Of a DNA stretch of 39,654 bases, positions 14,677 to 23,005 are shown one piece after another; position 1 is the stretch's first letter, and each line of letters begins with the position of its first letter. The stretch covers positions 1 through 39,654 of IMG/VR virus record IMGVR_UViG_3300048919_000154. The stretch is one strand, 5' to 3'. The notes beneath the pieces were generated by a model. The model searched no databases and was not told the DNA's origin. It was given only the letters and a program-made list of their open reading frames with translations. A program made the translations under genes and the position numbers. Source of the stretch: a virus.

Positions 14677-15525
14677 CTATCTTTTATTTGCTGTCATAAC
14701 TGCAAGGCACTTCGGCTGAAGCACCTTACCACCGTAAACATGCAAACCTTTAACCGCATCAGAAAATCGCTTCTCTGGTCGATAAGCTTCCGTCTGTAAA
14801 ATTTGCTCGGCATAAGAACCTGCTTCATTGGTTCCAGCAATGATTTTGTACTTTGTTCCAGTTGTGTTAGGTACGTTATTAGATAGGCTCACACGTAATC
14901 CTGCTGCCACGCCTACCTCTCCACCTTCCAGGATTGCTTTGTTATAATCCGTACCATTACCTACGAAACGCTTATCTTTAAGCAAGAATCCGTGGTACCA
15001 CGCAGGAACGACCGCCCATCTACCTTCCATTGGTACATCAGCCTCAGTTAATAACGTAGCAAGGTCTACGAGTGCATCATAAGCATCGTTAGCGGTGGGT
15101 ACAATCGGCGTAGTGTCGTTTCCCAAGATATTAGCAGCAGCTACATTAATGTAAAGTAAATTAGCGGCAAAGCGGTCTGTTACATCGTTCATACCATAGG
15201 CAGCTCTCATCATAGCTTTATCCATCAATTTGGGATTTACCTGAGCTGCATCCACATCATCAATACCAAAGTTAAAGTACTTTGCCTGATCAATGGTAAG
15301 TGTAAGCTGATCTCCGCTTAACTCGTCTGGTGCATCAATATCTTTATTTTTTTCATAATCCTTGATTTCAACTTCACCAATTTGGTTAATCTTGACTGTG
15401 TCACCATAATTCTTGATTTCACCTTCATAATCACGGTTCAGCAGGTTTGCGTATACATGTTTCTTGTCTAAGTGTCTTAAGAGTCTGGCACTCCAGATAG
15501 TAGGAATAAAGTTTGTTACTGACAT
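14677..15525 (-). CDS. Major capsid protein (P22 coat / HK97-fold type)
   Basis: 282 residues starting MSVTNFIPTIWSARLLRHLD, the typical opening of the coat proteins that accompany SPP1-type portals in Firmicutes. YEGEIKNYGDTVKINQIGEVEIKDY matches the E-loop region, and KYFNFGIDDVDAAQVNPKLMD matches the spine-helix region. It lies after the scaffold gene and has a strong ribosome site. Confidence 0.92.
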   Translation of the reverse strand: MSVTNFIPTIWSARLLRHLDKKHVYANLLNRDYEGEIKNYGDTVKINQIGEVEIKDYEKNKDIDAPDELSGDQLTLTIDQAKYFNFGIDDVDAAQVNPKLMDKAMMRAAYGMNDVTDRFAANLLYINVAAANILGNDTTPIVPTANDAYDALVDLATLLTEADVPMEGRWAVVPAWYHGFLLKDKRFVGNGTDYNKAILEGGEVGVAAGLRVSLSNNVPNTTGTKYKIIAGTNEAGSYAEQILQTEAYRPEKRFSDAVKGLHVYGGKVLQPKCLAVMTANKR

Positions 15526-15551
15526 AAATAATTACCTCTCTTTCATTGTTG

Positions 15552-16244
15552 TTATTTCCATGTTTTCATGGAAGTGGATATCGCATCCCAATTCTCGTTA
15601 ATTTCCTCCGGTGACATTGCTTCCACCTGCTCTTTTGTATAGGAGCCAGTTTGAGGGGCTTTTTTAATTGGAGGAGTGCCCTTTAATCTATCTTGGATCC
15701 CAGCCTCTACAGCCTTTTGAAATGCGGTTTCTATGGCTGATATAGACTTATTGCAGGATTCTGCATCTGTGTAGTTTAAGACCTCTGCAAGCTCTACGGG
15801 AAGCTTCTTTTCTGCCAAGGCGTTCTTGGCCTCAGCCATAAGCTCCCGGCGTGTAATGGCTGACTCACGGTCCAAGAGTTCCTTTTCCTGTTTCTGCCGC
15901 ATGTATTCAGCCTTTTCTTCCTTATTCATCTTAGATAGTTTTTCAGCCTCGGAAAGTTTATCATCCATCAGGGCAGACCATTTCTCTTTAGCAGTCCCCA
16001 GGGCCTTCTGTACCCTTCGGTCAAACTCTGCCTGATAGCTACCTTCTTTCAATATTTCATCGAAAGTTTTTGTTTTTGGCGGATCCTGCTCTTTTCCACT
16101 GCCATCACCACCGGCACCTTCATCTCCTGTTCCTTCATTTCCCGGCGCTCCGGATCCGCCGCCCTCGCCACCTTCTGTGCCGGCACCGTCTCCATCATAC
16201 CCAAAGAAATGTAAATTCATTGGTATTACATTTTTCTTCTTCAT
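15552..16244 (-). CDS. Capsid scaffolding protein (DUF4355 type)
   Basis: A 230-residue protein with a conserved N-terminal tag (MNLHFFGYDGDGAG), a low-complexity Gly/Glu-rich linker, and a long helical, strongly charged region (residues about 75-190; FDRRVQKALGTAKEKWSALM, AEYMRQKQEKELLDRESAI) typical of phage scaffolds. It has no protease domain. It is needed for procapsid assembly and sits directly before the capsid gene. The upstream gap holds an intrinsic terminator. Confidence 0.88.
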   Translation of the reverse strand: MKKKNVIPMNLHFFGYDGDGAGTEGGEGGGSGAPGNEGTGDEGAGGDGSGKEQDPPKTKTFDEILKEGSYQAEFDRRVQKALGTAKEKWSALMDDKLSEAEKLSKMNKEEKAEYMRQKQEKELLDRESAITRRELMAEAKNALAEKKLPVELAEVLNYTDAESCNKSISAIETAFQKAVEAGIQDRLKGTPPIKKAPQTGSYTKEQVEAMSPEEINENWDAISTSMKTWK

Positions 16245-16294
16245 TTATCTATCCTTTCTGCCCCGTTCCGTTCTTTGCCCGGATCGTTACTTTA

Positions 16295-16329
16295 CTATAA
16301 AAATAACACCCAGGAGATTCCCGCGTGTT
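16295..16329 (-). terminator. Intrinsic terminator between MuF and scaffold genes
   Basis: On the minus strand AACAC and GTGTT close a hairpin (16305-16329) that continues, after one mismatch, with CGGGA/TCCTG-type pairs to a 3-base loop. ATTTTTATAG follows. The stop codon of a 17-codon micro-ORF lies two bases before the stem. Confidence 0.75.
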
Positions 16330-16331
16330 TG

Positions 16332-16385
16332 TCAGCTATGTTTTTCAGTAGGGAGCTTCACCCCGCCGCCCCAGAGGGAGATAAT
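16332..16385 (-). other. Candidate leader micro-ORF with extended Shine-Dalgarno
   Basis: The minus strand carries AAAGGAGGTGATCC (16387-16400), a perfect match to the 3' end of 16S rRNA over 14 bases. Seven bases after the AGGAGG core is an ATT codon opening a 17-codon frame, (M)ISLWGGGVKLPTEKHS, that stops just before the terminator hairpin at 16305-16329. There is no ATG/GTG/TTG at the proper distance; a GTG directly in the ribosome site gives an 11-codon alternative. An ATT start would be rare (known for infC). The layout resembles a leader peptide with attenuator. Confidence 0.4.
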
Positions 16386-16398
16386 CGGATCACCTCCT

Positions 16399-16527
16399 TT
16401 AATTTAGATACCTTCCTTCTTTCTGGTTTTTCATGTCCATATAAGACAGTTCCATCTTCTTAATTACCACTTTAGTGATGTTATAAAGTACAGCTATAAT
16501 AAGAGCCGTTACACAAAGCTGAGTCAT
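16399..16527 (-). CDS. Small membrane protein
   Basis: A 42-residue protein starting MTQLCVTALIIAVLYNI, with one transmembrane helix at residues 4-18 and then a basic, polar tail (KVVIKKMELSYMD). A clean AGGAGG lies 8 bases before the ATG, in the gap between the MuF gene and the scaffold gene. Its stop overlaps the extended ribosome site of the following micro-ORF. The function is unknown; small membrane proteins at this position occur in other clostridial phages. Confidence 0.7.
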   Translation of the reverse strand: MTQLCVTALIIAVLYNITKVVIKKMELSYMDMKNQKEGRYLN

Positions 16528-16558
16528 GAGAGGCCTCCTTTCTGTTGCACCGGTGCAA

Positions 16559-17596
16559 CTATGCTACAATGGATTGCGCTTTATACCATTGTTTGAATGT
16601 TATATTCGCAGGAAAGGTCCGCACCTTTCCAGTAACGGGATCCCTGGCTCTTCGTTTCATATCTACCAGATCTGTTTCCTGTATATCGCAGATTGTTGTC
16701 GACCGGCACCACGGATGCATAGGTGGGCAATTAAGCCCTGGCTGTTGCTCTGATACCTTGAAACGTTGTCCGTCCAATCTTTGACATATTGTCGAAGTCC
16801 TTAAGTCAAGAGTGGCCACAAAACGGTAATACTCAATCCCGCATTCCTCATAAGAAGCCATTTCCATTTGATTGGCAAGATTGCAACTTTCTGTCCTGAC
16901 AAGCCTCCTGGCCTGACTGGATCCTGCTGCAAACTTCTCCATTATGATTTCAGCAACTTCCCTGTCTGTACGTCCGGTAATAAGGTTCATAAGCAATTCC
17001 GCTTTTATATCCTTGGATAATTCTTTCGTATTCTTCCAAATTCTTGCGGAGTAGTTCGCCCCGGACCATTTACTATTAACAACTCGGTCTATGGCTTTCT
17101 TTGATATATGATTAAAACTAAATCCTATACCTGTTTGTGCCTGTATATCAAAGATTGATCGGTAATATGCTTCCTTTGCCAGATCCACATAATGACTGGT
17201 GCTCCGCGCCTTTTCCTGTTGGTACACTTTTTGCATGGTAGCATCTAATTGGTTTTGTAGTTGCTGGAGCCTTTCCATTCTGACACGGTAGGCCGGGCTT
17301 TCCAGTTCTGCTAGGATCTCAGCTTTTGTCTGGCTTCCGGGCTTCGCTCTTAAAGCCTCTTTTAATTCACTAAGAGAAGTCGGGTCTTTCATTGTGTTTA
17401 AAAGCTCACGAGCTTCCTCCTTTGAAAGCTTATGCTTTTTCTGATACCGTTCGAAAATATCTTCAAGTTCCATACTGATATACCGGGAACTTCTTACATA
17501 CAGTTTTGATATCTCATCGGCCACCTGTTCGGCTTTGGCCATATACTGGAACATCTCCTGCGCTTTCCTTTTCTCCCAGTAGGAAAGGTTATTCAT
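16559..17596 (-). CDS. Minor head protein (SPP1 gp7 / Mu F-like)
   Basis: A 345-residue protein with a helical N-terminus (YWEKRKAQEMFQYMAKAEQVADEI) and a C-terminal MuF domain: RLVRTESCNLANQMEM, DLRTSTICQRLDGQRF and NCPPMHPWCRSTTI. The Cys/His pattern (C-P-P-M-H-P-x-C-R-S) is diagnostic. It overlaps the portal gene by 8 bases. The family binds the portal and enters the procapsid, where it affects ejection. Confidence 0.92.
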   Translation of the reverse strand: MNNLSYWEKRKAQEMFQYMAKAEQVADEISKLYVRSSRYISMELEDIFERYQKKHKLSKEEARELLNTMKDPTSLSELKEALRAKPGSQTKAEILAELESPAYRVRMERLQQLQNQLDATMQKVYQQEKARSTSHYVDLAKEAYYRSIFDIQAQTGIGFSFNHISKKAIDRVVNSKWSGANYSARIWKNTKELSKDIKAELLMNLITGRTDREVAEIIMEKFAAGSSQARRLVRTESCNLANQMEMASYEECGIEYYRFVATLDLRTSTICQRLDGQRFKVSEQQPGLNCPPMHPWCRSTTICDIQETDLVDMKRRARDPVTGKVRTFPANITFKQWYKAQSIVA

Positions 17597-19007
17597 CTAA
17601 AGCACCAGCCTTTTTCTCTCCTGCTGCCTCTTCCTCCTCATCTTCTGGTGGAGTATTACTGCCTAAACCAAAGATTTCCTTTTGCTGCTTTACTGCCTCT
17701 TTTGCTTCCTTATCCACCGCTTTTATTTCATCTTCCAAATTGTCTATGAAAGGAATCTGGGAAAGTAATGTTTTTTTACTGACCTTCCCCCAAAGATTTG
17801 CAACAATCTGACTAATCTCCAGGAGGTTCCGGGGTAAGGCTCTCGTAAAGGTTGGTGCAATACCAGAAATATCTATATTCACAGCTTTACTCTTCTGGAG
17901 CCAACCGGAGAAGAGGCGAATTCTCTTACGCAGTCCCTTCTTGTAGTACCTGGTCTTGATTTTAGTAATGTTTTCCATACCCAGAAGCTTAAACTCCATA
18001 GCAACACCGGAGATATTTCCGCCGAAGCTTTCATCTGTCATACATGGGATATGGGAGAATTTATGTATATCCTGCTCAATGGCTTTCTTAAGGACCTCTA
18101 CTCCAGCCTCATCAAAAGTCCTGGTTAAATATTCCGCCTTTGCATCTGCCGGAAGCTCCATAAGCTTATCTTGCTTTATGCGCTCCTTGGCACTTTTCCC
18201 GTCCTCATCTTTTGCATCAGGATCCCCAAGCATTGCTCCGTATATGGCAAGGATTGAGTCTATAAACTGCTCCTTGTCGGTGATGCGGTCAGACATTAAA
18301 GCGTTGTAAGCATCAATTAGTGGAATCTGCAATTCATAGTCACCGATAGCCAGCTTATTGTTCAAATACTCAACAACGGGGATTTCCTCAAAATAGTGGG
18401 GAACCGGTTCTTCCAGTAATGCCTGTGGTCCGGTGATATCATCAATGTTCAGGACATATTTGTAATGTTCCGTCAGTACCGTAGCTACAAATATGGTTCT
18501 CTTTTTGTCAGAATCGTCCTTCCTGGCATAATAATAGACTGCGAAAAGTTCTTTCTGCTCAATGGTATCATCATATACCATGAAGGTGTTTTCTGGAGAT
18601 AGGCTCTTTATGGTAAGATCCGTTTCTCCTTCTTCTGGATAAATGTACTCATAGGTTCGCCCATATACAGAAAGATCCAGGCCATTGTCCCCATCCGCTT
18701 CATCAGCTCCCGCCTGTTCAAAAGCATCTGTCAGTATGGCTATATCCTCTTTACTTTTATAAGACACCGGGTTTCCGATAAAGTAAGAGCTGGCTGTATC
18801 TGCAATATCCTTCGCATGATTACATACCAGCTTTGTTTTACGACTTTCTGTTAGGATCTTATGCTGACCTTCATAGTATTTCATGAGCTTTTTGAGCCTG
18901 GTCGCTTCCCTACGGTGCTTTACTATCAGGGTGCGAATTGCCTCTTTATCTGGGTTCAGTTCGTCCCAGGATTCCCTTGGCATTGTGTATATGTACGTGG
19001 CTTTCAC
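17589..19007 (-). CDS. Portal protein (SPP1 gp6-like)
   Basis: A 472-residue protein with the SPP1-type portal pattern: KLMKYYEGQHKILTESRKTK and CNHAKDIADTASSYFIGNPVSY near the N-terminus, YGRTYEYIYPEEGETDL, and a C-terminal stem/crown region (GLRKRIRLFSGWL) with an acidic tail (PPEDEEEEAAGEK). Twelve copies would form the DNA gate at the capsid vertex. The start is taken as GTG at 19007; an ATG eight codons later is an alternative. It overlaps the small gene upstream. Confidence 0.93.
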   Translation of the reverse strand: MKATYIYTMPRESWDELNPDKEAIRTLIVKHRREATRLKKLMKYYEGQHKILTESRKTKLVCNHAKDIADTASSYFIGNPVSYKSKEDIAILTDAFEQAGADEADGDNGLDLSVYGRTYEYIYPEEGETDLTIKSLSPENTFMVYDDTIEQKELFAVYYYARKDDSDKKRTIFVATVLTEHYKYVLNIDDITGPQALLEEPVPHYFEEIPVVEYLNNKLAIGDYELQIPLIDAYNALMSDRITDKEQFIDSILAIYGAMLGDPDAKDEDGKSAKERIKQDKLMELPADAKAEYLTRTFDEAGVEVLKKAIEQDIHKFSHIPCMTDESFGGNISGVAMEFKLLGMENITKIKTRYYKKGLRKRIRLFSGWLQKSKAVNIDISGIAPTFTRALPRNLLEISQIVANLWGKVSKKTLLSQIPFIDNLEDEIKAVDKEAKEAVKQQKEIFGLGSNTPPEDEEEEAAGEKKAGALDE

Positions 19008-19209
19008 CTTCTTTCTGTTTATTCCTCAAAAACCATTTAAATGGAGCCATGATAGATAACTCCTCTAATAAGTTTTTCCATTCTCTTTCCAGAACATAGT
19101 TTTCAAAGTCTAAGGTTTTAATAACTTCTCTTTCATCTGGAATCGAATCATCAAAGTTCTTGTTAATGTAGTCGTTTAAATATTTTTCTTTTACATCAAT
19201 CTTTTTCAT
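18946..19209 (-). CDS. Small protein between terminase and portal
   Basis: An 87-residue charged protein starting MKKIDVKEKYLNDYINKNFD, with a helical middle (VLEREWKNLLEELSIM). A weak ribosome site (AAAGGTAG) lies before the ATG. The last 20 codons overlap the portal start in another frame. It may be an accessory packaging protein; the function is unknown. The C-terminal overlap lowers confidence in its end but not in its existence. Confidence 0.55.
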   Translation of the reverse strand: MKKIDVKEKYLNDYINKNFDDSIPDEREVIKTLDFENYVLEREWKNLLEELSIMAPFKWFLRNKQKEGESHVHIHNAKGILGRTEPR

Positions 19210-19221
19210 ACTTTACTACCT

Positions 19222-20580
19222 TTAATTGAATCCATATGCAGATTTACTCCGGATCTTTATAGTTTTATTATTGAGTATCGTATAGCAGAAATACCTGACT
19301 GCATCCATAGCATGATCATGTTGCTTTATCGGCTTATCTTCTCCCCGATCCGCAGCCTTTGCGTCCCAGATATAGGAAGCAAATTCTTTAATTGTGTTGA
19401 TGCAGGACTGGCTAAATACTATCTTTCCTGTATTTAGTAGCGTAGAAACCAGCCGGATGCCATCTTCCACGGAATTGTCTGCTTTCATGGTTTTGTATCC
19501 ACGGTTGTTCAGTTCTGTAATAAAGGAAGCTGCTGACGGATCCACAATTATGGCTTTAACTGGCGTTCCTTCCAACCAGTTCTCCAGATCATCTGCATAC
19601 TGAGAATCGGATTTCTGTTTTCCCTTATCCCGGCCAGAATAATAATATTCCCTGGTGCAGTACCACTTCTTGTCAATCCCTTTATTCCATAAGAGAAATA
19701 CCATTGCATTCTGCGTACCGTAATCAATGCTTACATATCGACCACCGTCAATCAACAGCCGGGCAAAGTCCTTAACTTTCTTAACATGCTTATCAACGTC
19801 AAACATGTCATAGATGATGCCCTCAGCCATAGCCCATAAGCCTAAGATATAGCGCTTATAGAAAACTCCACTGTACATGCTCCGGTATCTGGCCTTAATC
19901 TTCTCTGATAGGCTTAAGTTATCTTCCATGGTGAAATGAAGGACAATCAGATTCTTTTTCTTTGCTTCATCAATCCAGTTTGTTTTAAACCAGTGATATG
20001 GTCCATCAGGGTTGCAGTTGAACCAGTACTTTGATCCATCAACGGAACAACGGCCGGTTGCCTGATTAACAAAGGATTCCGGCATTAAGGCCACTTCATC
20101 GAAGAACACACCAGCCAGTGTGATACCCTGGATAAGGTCCTGGGAACGTTCGTCCTTTCCACCAAATATGTAGAAGTAGTTCGTGACCTTTCCTCTGCTG
20201 ATTTCCACCAGATTGTCAGATCTATGATCTACCACACGGTAGCCCCGGCTCTTAAGCATGAGCTTAAGCCAGAAAAGTACGTTTCTCCGGAATGATCCGA
20301 TTGTCTTACCACACATGGCGAAATTCTGACCTTTAAACCGCTGCGTGGCCCACATTATGAATGACAATGACATGCAGACCGTCTTTCCGGATCGGATCGC
20401 TCCATCTGCTATGATTCCATCTTTATCCTTGACTGGAGAAGTATCACACCACCATGTAAGGACTTTCTTTTGTTTGAGGGAGAAGGGTTGAAACTTAAAT
20501 ACCTGTAACTTGGTAGATATGTTGCGGTTCTGCTTTAACTTTTCAATCTTGGCTTTTAGGGCTTTCAGTCTTTCAATCAT
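19222..20580 (-). CDS. terL: Terminase large subunit (PBSX/Terminase_3 type)
   Basis: About 452 residues. The ATPase half has Walker A GAIRSGKT, Walker B VFFDEVAL and a coupling motif near WFNCNPDGP. The nuclease half has VSIDYGTQ, IIVDPSAASF and DHAMDAVRY, giving the RNase H-fold acidic triad. It packages DNA into the procapsid. The start is taken as the ATG at 20580, overlapping the small subunit stop; ATG 20586 is an alternative, and the longer frame from 20613 lacks a ribosome site. The order small, large, portal, MuF is as in SPP1-like packaging modules. Confidence 0.95.
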   Translation of the reverse strand: MIERLKALKAKIEKLKQNRNISTKLQVFKFQPFSLKQKKVLTWWCDTSPVKDKDGIIADGAIRSGKTVCMSLSFIMWATQRFKGQNFAMCGKTIGSFRRNVLFWLKLMLKSRGYRVVDHRSDNLVEISRGKVTNYFYIFGGKDERSQDLIQGITLAGVFFDEVALMPESFVNQATGRCSVDGSKYWFNCNPDGPYHWFKTNWIDEAKKKNLIVLHFTMEDNLSLSEKIKARYRSMYSGVFYKRYILGLWAMAEGIIYDMFDVDKHVKKVKDFARLLIDGGRYVSIDYGTQNAMVFLLWNKGIDKKWYCTREYYYSGRDKGKQKSDSQYADDLENWLEGTPVKAIIVDPSAASFITELNNRGYKTMKADNSVEDGIRLVSTLLNTGKIVFSQSCINTIKEFASYIWDAKAADRGEDKPIKQHDHAMDAVRYFCYTILNNKTIKIRSKSAYGFN

Positions 20581-21337
20581 CCGCATCACCCCAGATCTCG
20601 GCAGCCCCTTCATTCATGGCAGCCATAAAACCATCGTCCTCAATCTCCTGATCTGATGGATCCCGTTTCAGTGTTTCCAGTTCAACCTTCATGATCTCCA
20701 GTTCCAGACGGGCATCATCAAAGCCATAACGATGCAAAGAGTCAATAGCTTTCTGCTTACGGGCCTGAACACGGGTAAGAGCATCTTCCACCGCCTGGAT
20801 CTGTCCCAAGGCTCCTTGATATTCCATAGTGTGCTCTTCTGTGCCAGATTTGTACTTAACTGCTGTCATACCCAAAGTATCATCATTTTTCTGATCGTCA
20901 GCAGTTCGCTTTATATCCTCAATCCGTTTCAGCATTCGCCGTTCCCGGACTGTGAGAAGCTGGATTTCTTGAAGAAGAAGTTGCTTCTTATCAAGCTGGA
21001 TCATACTGATTAGCTGTTTTTCATCTTCCCCCAGGGCATCAAAAAAGAGAGCCTCAAACTCTCCCGTTTTTACCGCGTTTTTATTATTTTCTGGCGCTGA
21101 TCCTCCCCTGTTTCCAGCAGCGTTTTTGTTTCCCTGCTGCCCACCTCGCTTTTTTGCAGCGTTGCGTTTTCCATTCTGCAACGTTGCATTTGGTTCTCCA
21201 TCCCATTTGTAACGGTTTTTCCAGCTTCGTACCGTTCCTGCGGATACACCGAAATTCTCCGCAATCTCAATAAGTTTCTTACCAGACAGATACAACGTCT
21301 TTGCCTGTTCTGCCTGACTGTTTGGCGCTCTAGCCAA
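20573..21337 (-). CDS. terS: Terminase small subunit
   Basis: A 254-residue protein. The N-terminal 50 residues form a helix-turn-helix (AKTLYLSGKKLIEIAENFGVSAGTVRSWKNRYKWDG), followed by an Asn/Gly/Lys-rich linker and long helices (ELEIMKVELETLKRD) for oligomerisation. This is the YfbU/PBSX-type small terminase architecture. It begins with TTG after GAGGTGGTGAGG. It is the first gene of the late operon, downstream of a terminator and presumed late promoter region. Confidence 0.9.
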   Translation of the reverse strand: MARAPNSQAEQAKTLYLSGKKLIEIAENFGVSAGTVRSWKNRYKWDGEPNATLQNGKRNAAKKRGGQQGNKNAAGNRGGSAPENNKNAVKTGEFEALFFDALGEDEKQLISMIQLDKKQLLLQEIQLLTVRERRMLKRIEDIKRTADDQKNDDTLGMTAVKYKSGTEEHTMEYQGALGQIQAVEDALTRVQARKQKAIDSLHRYGFDDARLELEIMKVELETLKRDPSDQEIEDDGFMAAMNEGAAEIWGDADD

Positions 21338-21505
21338 GCCTCACCACCTCTTAATCGTGTTTGTTTTTGAGATTAATAAAATAAGCTACTGACATTTACT
21401 GTCCGCAGCTATAATATGTTATGAGTACAGAAAAAGGCCCCCGTAATTGGGAGCCTTATTATTAAACTTCTGCTAATATCATAATACAACTTTTTATGTG
21501 ACATG
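21338..21505 (-). promoter_or_regulatory. Late operon leader region
   Basis: A gap of 168 bp between the late regulator gene and terS. It holds an intrinsic terminator (21431-21455), then AT-rich sequence containing TATTAT and TTATTTTATTAATC blocks on the minus strand that could be an activator-dependent late promoter. I do not see a clear -35, consistent with dependence on the ArpU/DUF1492-type protein encoded just upstream. A cos or pac site may also lie here, but none can be read from sequence alone. Confidence 0.4.
21431..21455 (-). terminator. Terminator separating early and late transcription
   Basis: On the minus strand GGCTCCC pairs with GGGGGCC (21449-21455 with 21436-21442) across a 6-base loop, followed by TTTTTC. 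It ends transcription through the late regulator gene before the terminase operon. Confidence 0.85.
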
Positions 21506-21931
21506 TCAATTATTTTTTTTGATGCTTTCAAAAGGCATCTTTTTTAATGCTTTTCCGTGGATTCTCAATACTTGTCTATAGGATTTCCCGGTTTTACTGG
21601 CAATTATATCCCAGCTCATTAGATTTATGTATTTATATTTCAATACCCGTTTCTCATTCTTATCGTTTATCATATTTATATATTTTACAATCATTTTATG
21701 TAAACTATTTTTTTTATTTAAAAGTATTGTGATTTTACTTTCAAGCTTTTCCATTTGCACTGCATAATCTGACAGATCAGATACACCTGTTCCGTGTGGC
21801 ATTCCATCACTCATACTACTAGGCGAAATTTTATTTATTATTAACTCCTCCTTTTTCTCACGTAATGTAATAAGCTCTAATACTATTCTACGATATGAAT
21901 TCAAAAATTCTCTTTTTTCATTCTCCCTCAT
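21506..21931 (-). CDS. Late transcription regulator (ArpU / DUF1492, sigma-70 region 4-like)
   Basis: A 141-residue protein. The mid-region motif SMSDGMPHGTGVSDLSDYAVQ is the signature of the ArpU/DUF1492 phage proteins. The C-terminus has a helix-turn-helix like sigma region 4 (YKYINLMSWDIIASKTGKSY, RQVLRIHGKALKKM). Such proteins sit directly before terminase genes and are thought to switch on late transcription. GAGAGGAG precedes the ATG. It is followed by the terminator at 21431-21455, so it belongs to the early/middle transcript. Confidence 0.88.
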   Translation of the reverse strand: MRENEKREFLNSYRRIVLELITLREKKEELIINKISPSSMSDGMPHGTGVSDLSDYAVQMEKLESKITILLNKKNSLHKMIVKYINMINDKNEKRVLKYKYINLMSWDIIASKTGKSYRQVLRIHGKALKKMPFESIKKNN

Positions 21932-21942
21932 ATAACTCCTCT

Positions 21943-22953
21943 CTATGCTACATATTTATTAAATGCCGCCTGAATGTCTTCCTGACAGATAGTAAGATAG
22001 CATTGCCTTGTAGTATTAGTAGACGCATGTCCTAAAATCTCGGAAATATATTCCAAACTACAGCCGTTTCTATGAAGAGTTGTTGCCAGTGTTTTCCTAA
22101 ATAGGTGAACAGTACAATGTTTTTGTATCCCTGCTCTTTTAGCTATATTTTTCAAGATACTTTCATAACTGGTATGTCCTAGTCGATTGTATGGTTTTCT
22201 TGTTCCTACAAAGAGTGCCGGATCATTATCTACCCTACTCTCCAAATAATCTTTCAGATGTTTGGAAGCTTTGGCTGATAAATAGACAGTTCTAAATTTT
22301 CTTGCTTTGTGACCAATTATATTAACCGTACCCGTCTGAAAATTAACATCATCACGGTTAAGTGTAACCAGCTCGCCTACTCTAACCCCTGTTGATAGCA
22401 AAAAATCGACTAGCGCCAATTCTCTTGTTGTTTTACAATTATCTCTCAGTAACTCTTTCTCATGTTCAGTGAGAAACTCCTTTTTTATTGGATCTGGCTT
22501 TATTCCCTTTATTGCTCTTACTGGATTTTTTTGAATTAATCCTTCTTCTGCTGCCCAGCCATAGAATGCAGACAAAAAACGCTTTGTTCCTGCCAATGTT
22601 GTTGAACTAACCTTGTTTTGGGTTTTATATATGGCCAAATAATACTTTATATCATCTGCTGTAACATCCTTATAGTTTTTGTTAAGATATTCAAGCATTT
22701 TCCAAACTGTCCTGACATATTGTTCTATACTTCTCTCAGAAAGATTCTCTAGCTTTTTATGTGATATAAATAGTTTGATAATATATTCATTATTATCATT
22801 CTTTGTGGAAAGTTGTGTACATTCTTCATGAAACGAAATGTTACGGCTCCAAACCCGTAGATTAATTTCAAGCATTTTTAATTGATCGTTTGTAAGCTCC
22901 CTCTGCTCTGCCATTAATATATCGTTAATAAATCTCTCTTTCAAATTCTGCAT
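21943..22953 (-). CDS. Tyrosine recombinase (XerC/D-like integrase family)
   Basis: About 336 residues: an N-terminal SAM-like core-binding domain (SERSIEQYVRTVWKMLEYLNK) and a catalytic domain with Arg in TGVRVGEL, Lys in HKARKFRT, His-x-x-Arg in HLFRKTLATTL, His in LGHASTNTT and the nucleophile Tyr in RQCYLTI. All six key positions are present, so it should be active. The ATG at 22953 is chosen because AGAAGGAG lies just before it. The phage also has a serine integrase at the other end, so this enzyme is unlikely to be the integrase. Possible jobs are dimer resolution of replicating DNA, dif-like recombination or inversion of the fibre cassettes. Confidence 0.9.
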   Translation of the reverse strand: MQNLKERFINDILMAEQRELTNDQLKMLEINLRVWSRNISFHEECTQLSTKNDNNEYIIKLFISHKKLENLSERSIEQYVRTVWKMLEYLNKNYKDVTADDIKYYLAIYKTQNKVSSTTLAGTKRFLSAFYGWAAEEGLIQKNPVRAIKGIKPDPIKKEFLTEHEKELLRDNCKTTRELALVDFLLSTGVRVGELVTLNRDDVNFQTGTVNIIGHKARKFRTVYLSAKASKHLKDYLESRVDNDPALFVGTRKPYNRLGHTSYESILKNIAKRAGIQKHCTVHLFRKTLATTLHRNGCSLEYISEILGHASTNTTRQCYLTICQEDIQAAFNKYVA

Positions 22954-22970
22954 AATTTTCTCCTTCTCCA

Positions 22971-22999
22971 TTGCTTAAGGACTAATGTTATGCTATAAT
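22971..22999 (+). promoter_or_regulatory. Plus-strand promoter overlapping the 5' end of the recombinase gene
   Basis: -35 TTGCTT (22971-22976), 17-bp spacer, perfect -10 TATAAT (22994-22999). It points away from the recombinase gene into a 170-bp gap that has no plus-strand gene but ends in a hairpin with a T-rich tail. Confidence 0.7.
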
Positions 23000-23005
23000 T
23001 TCCTT

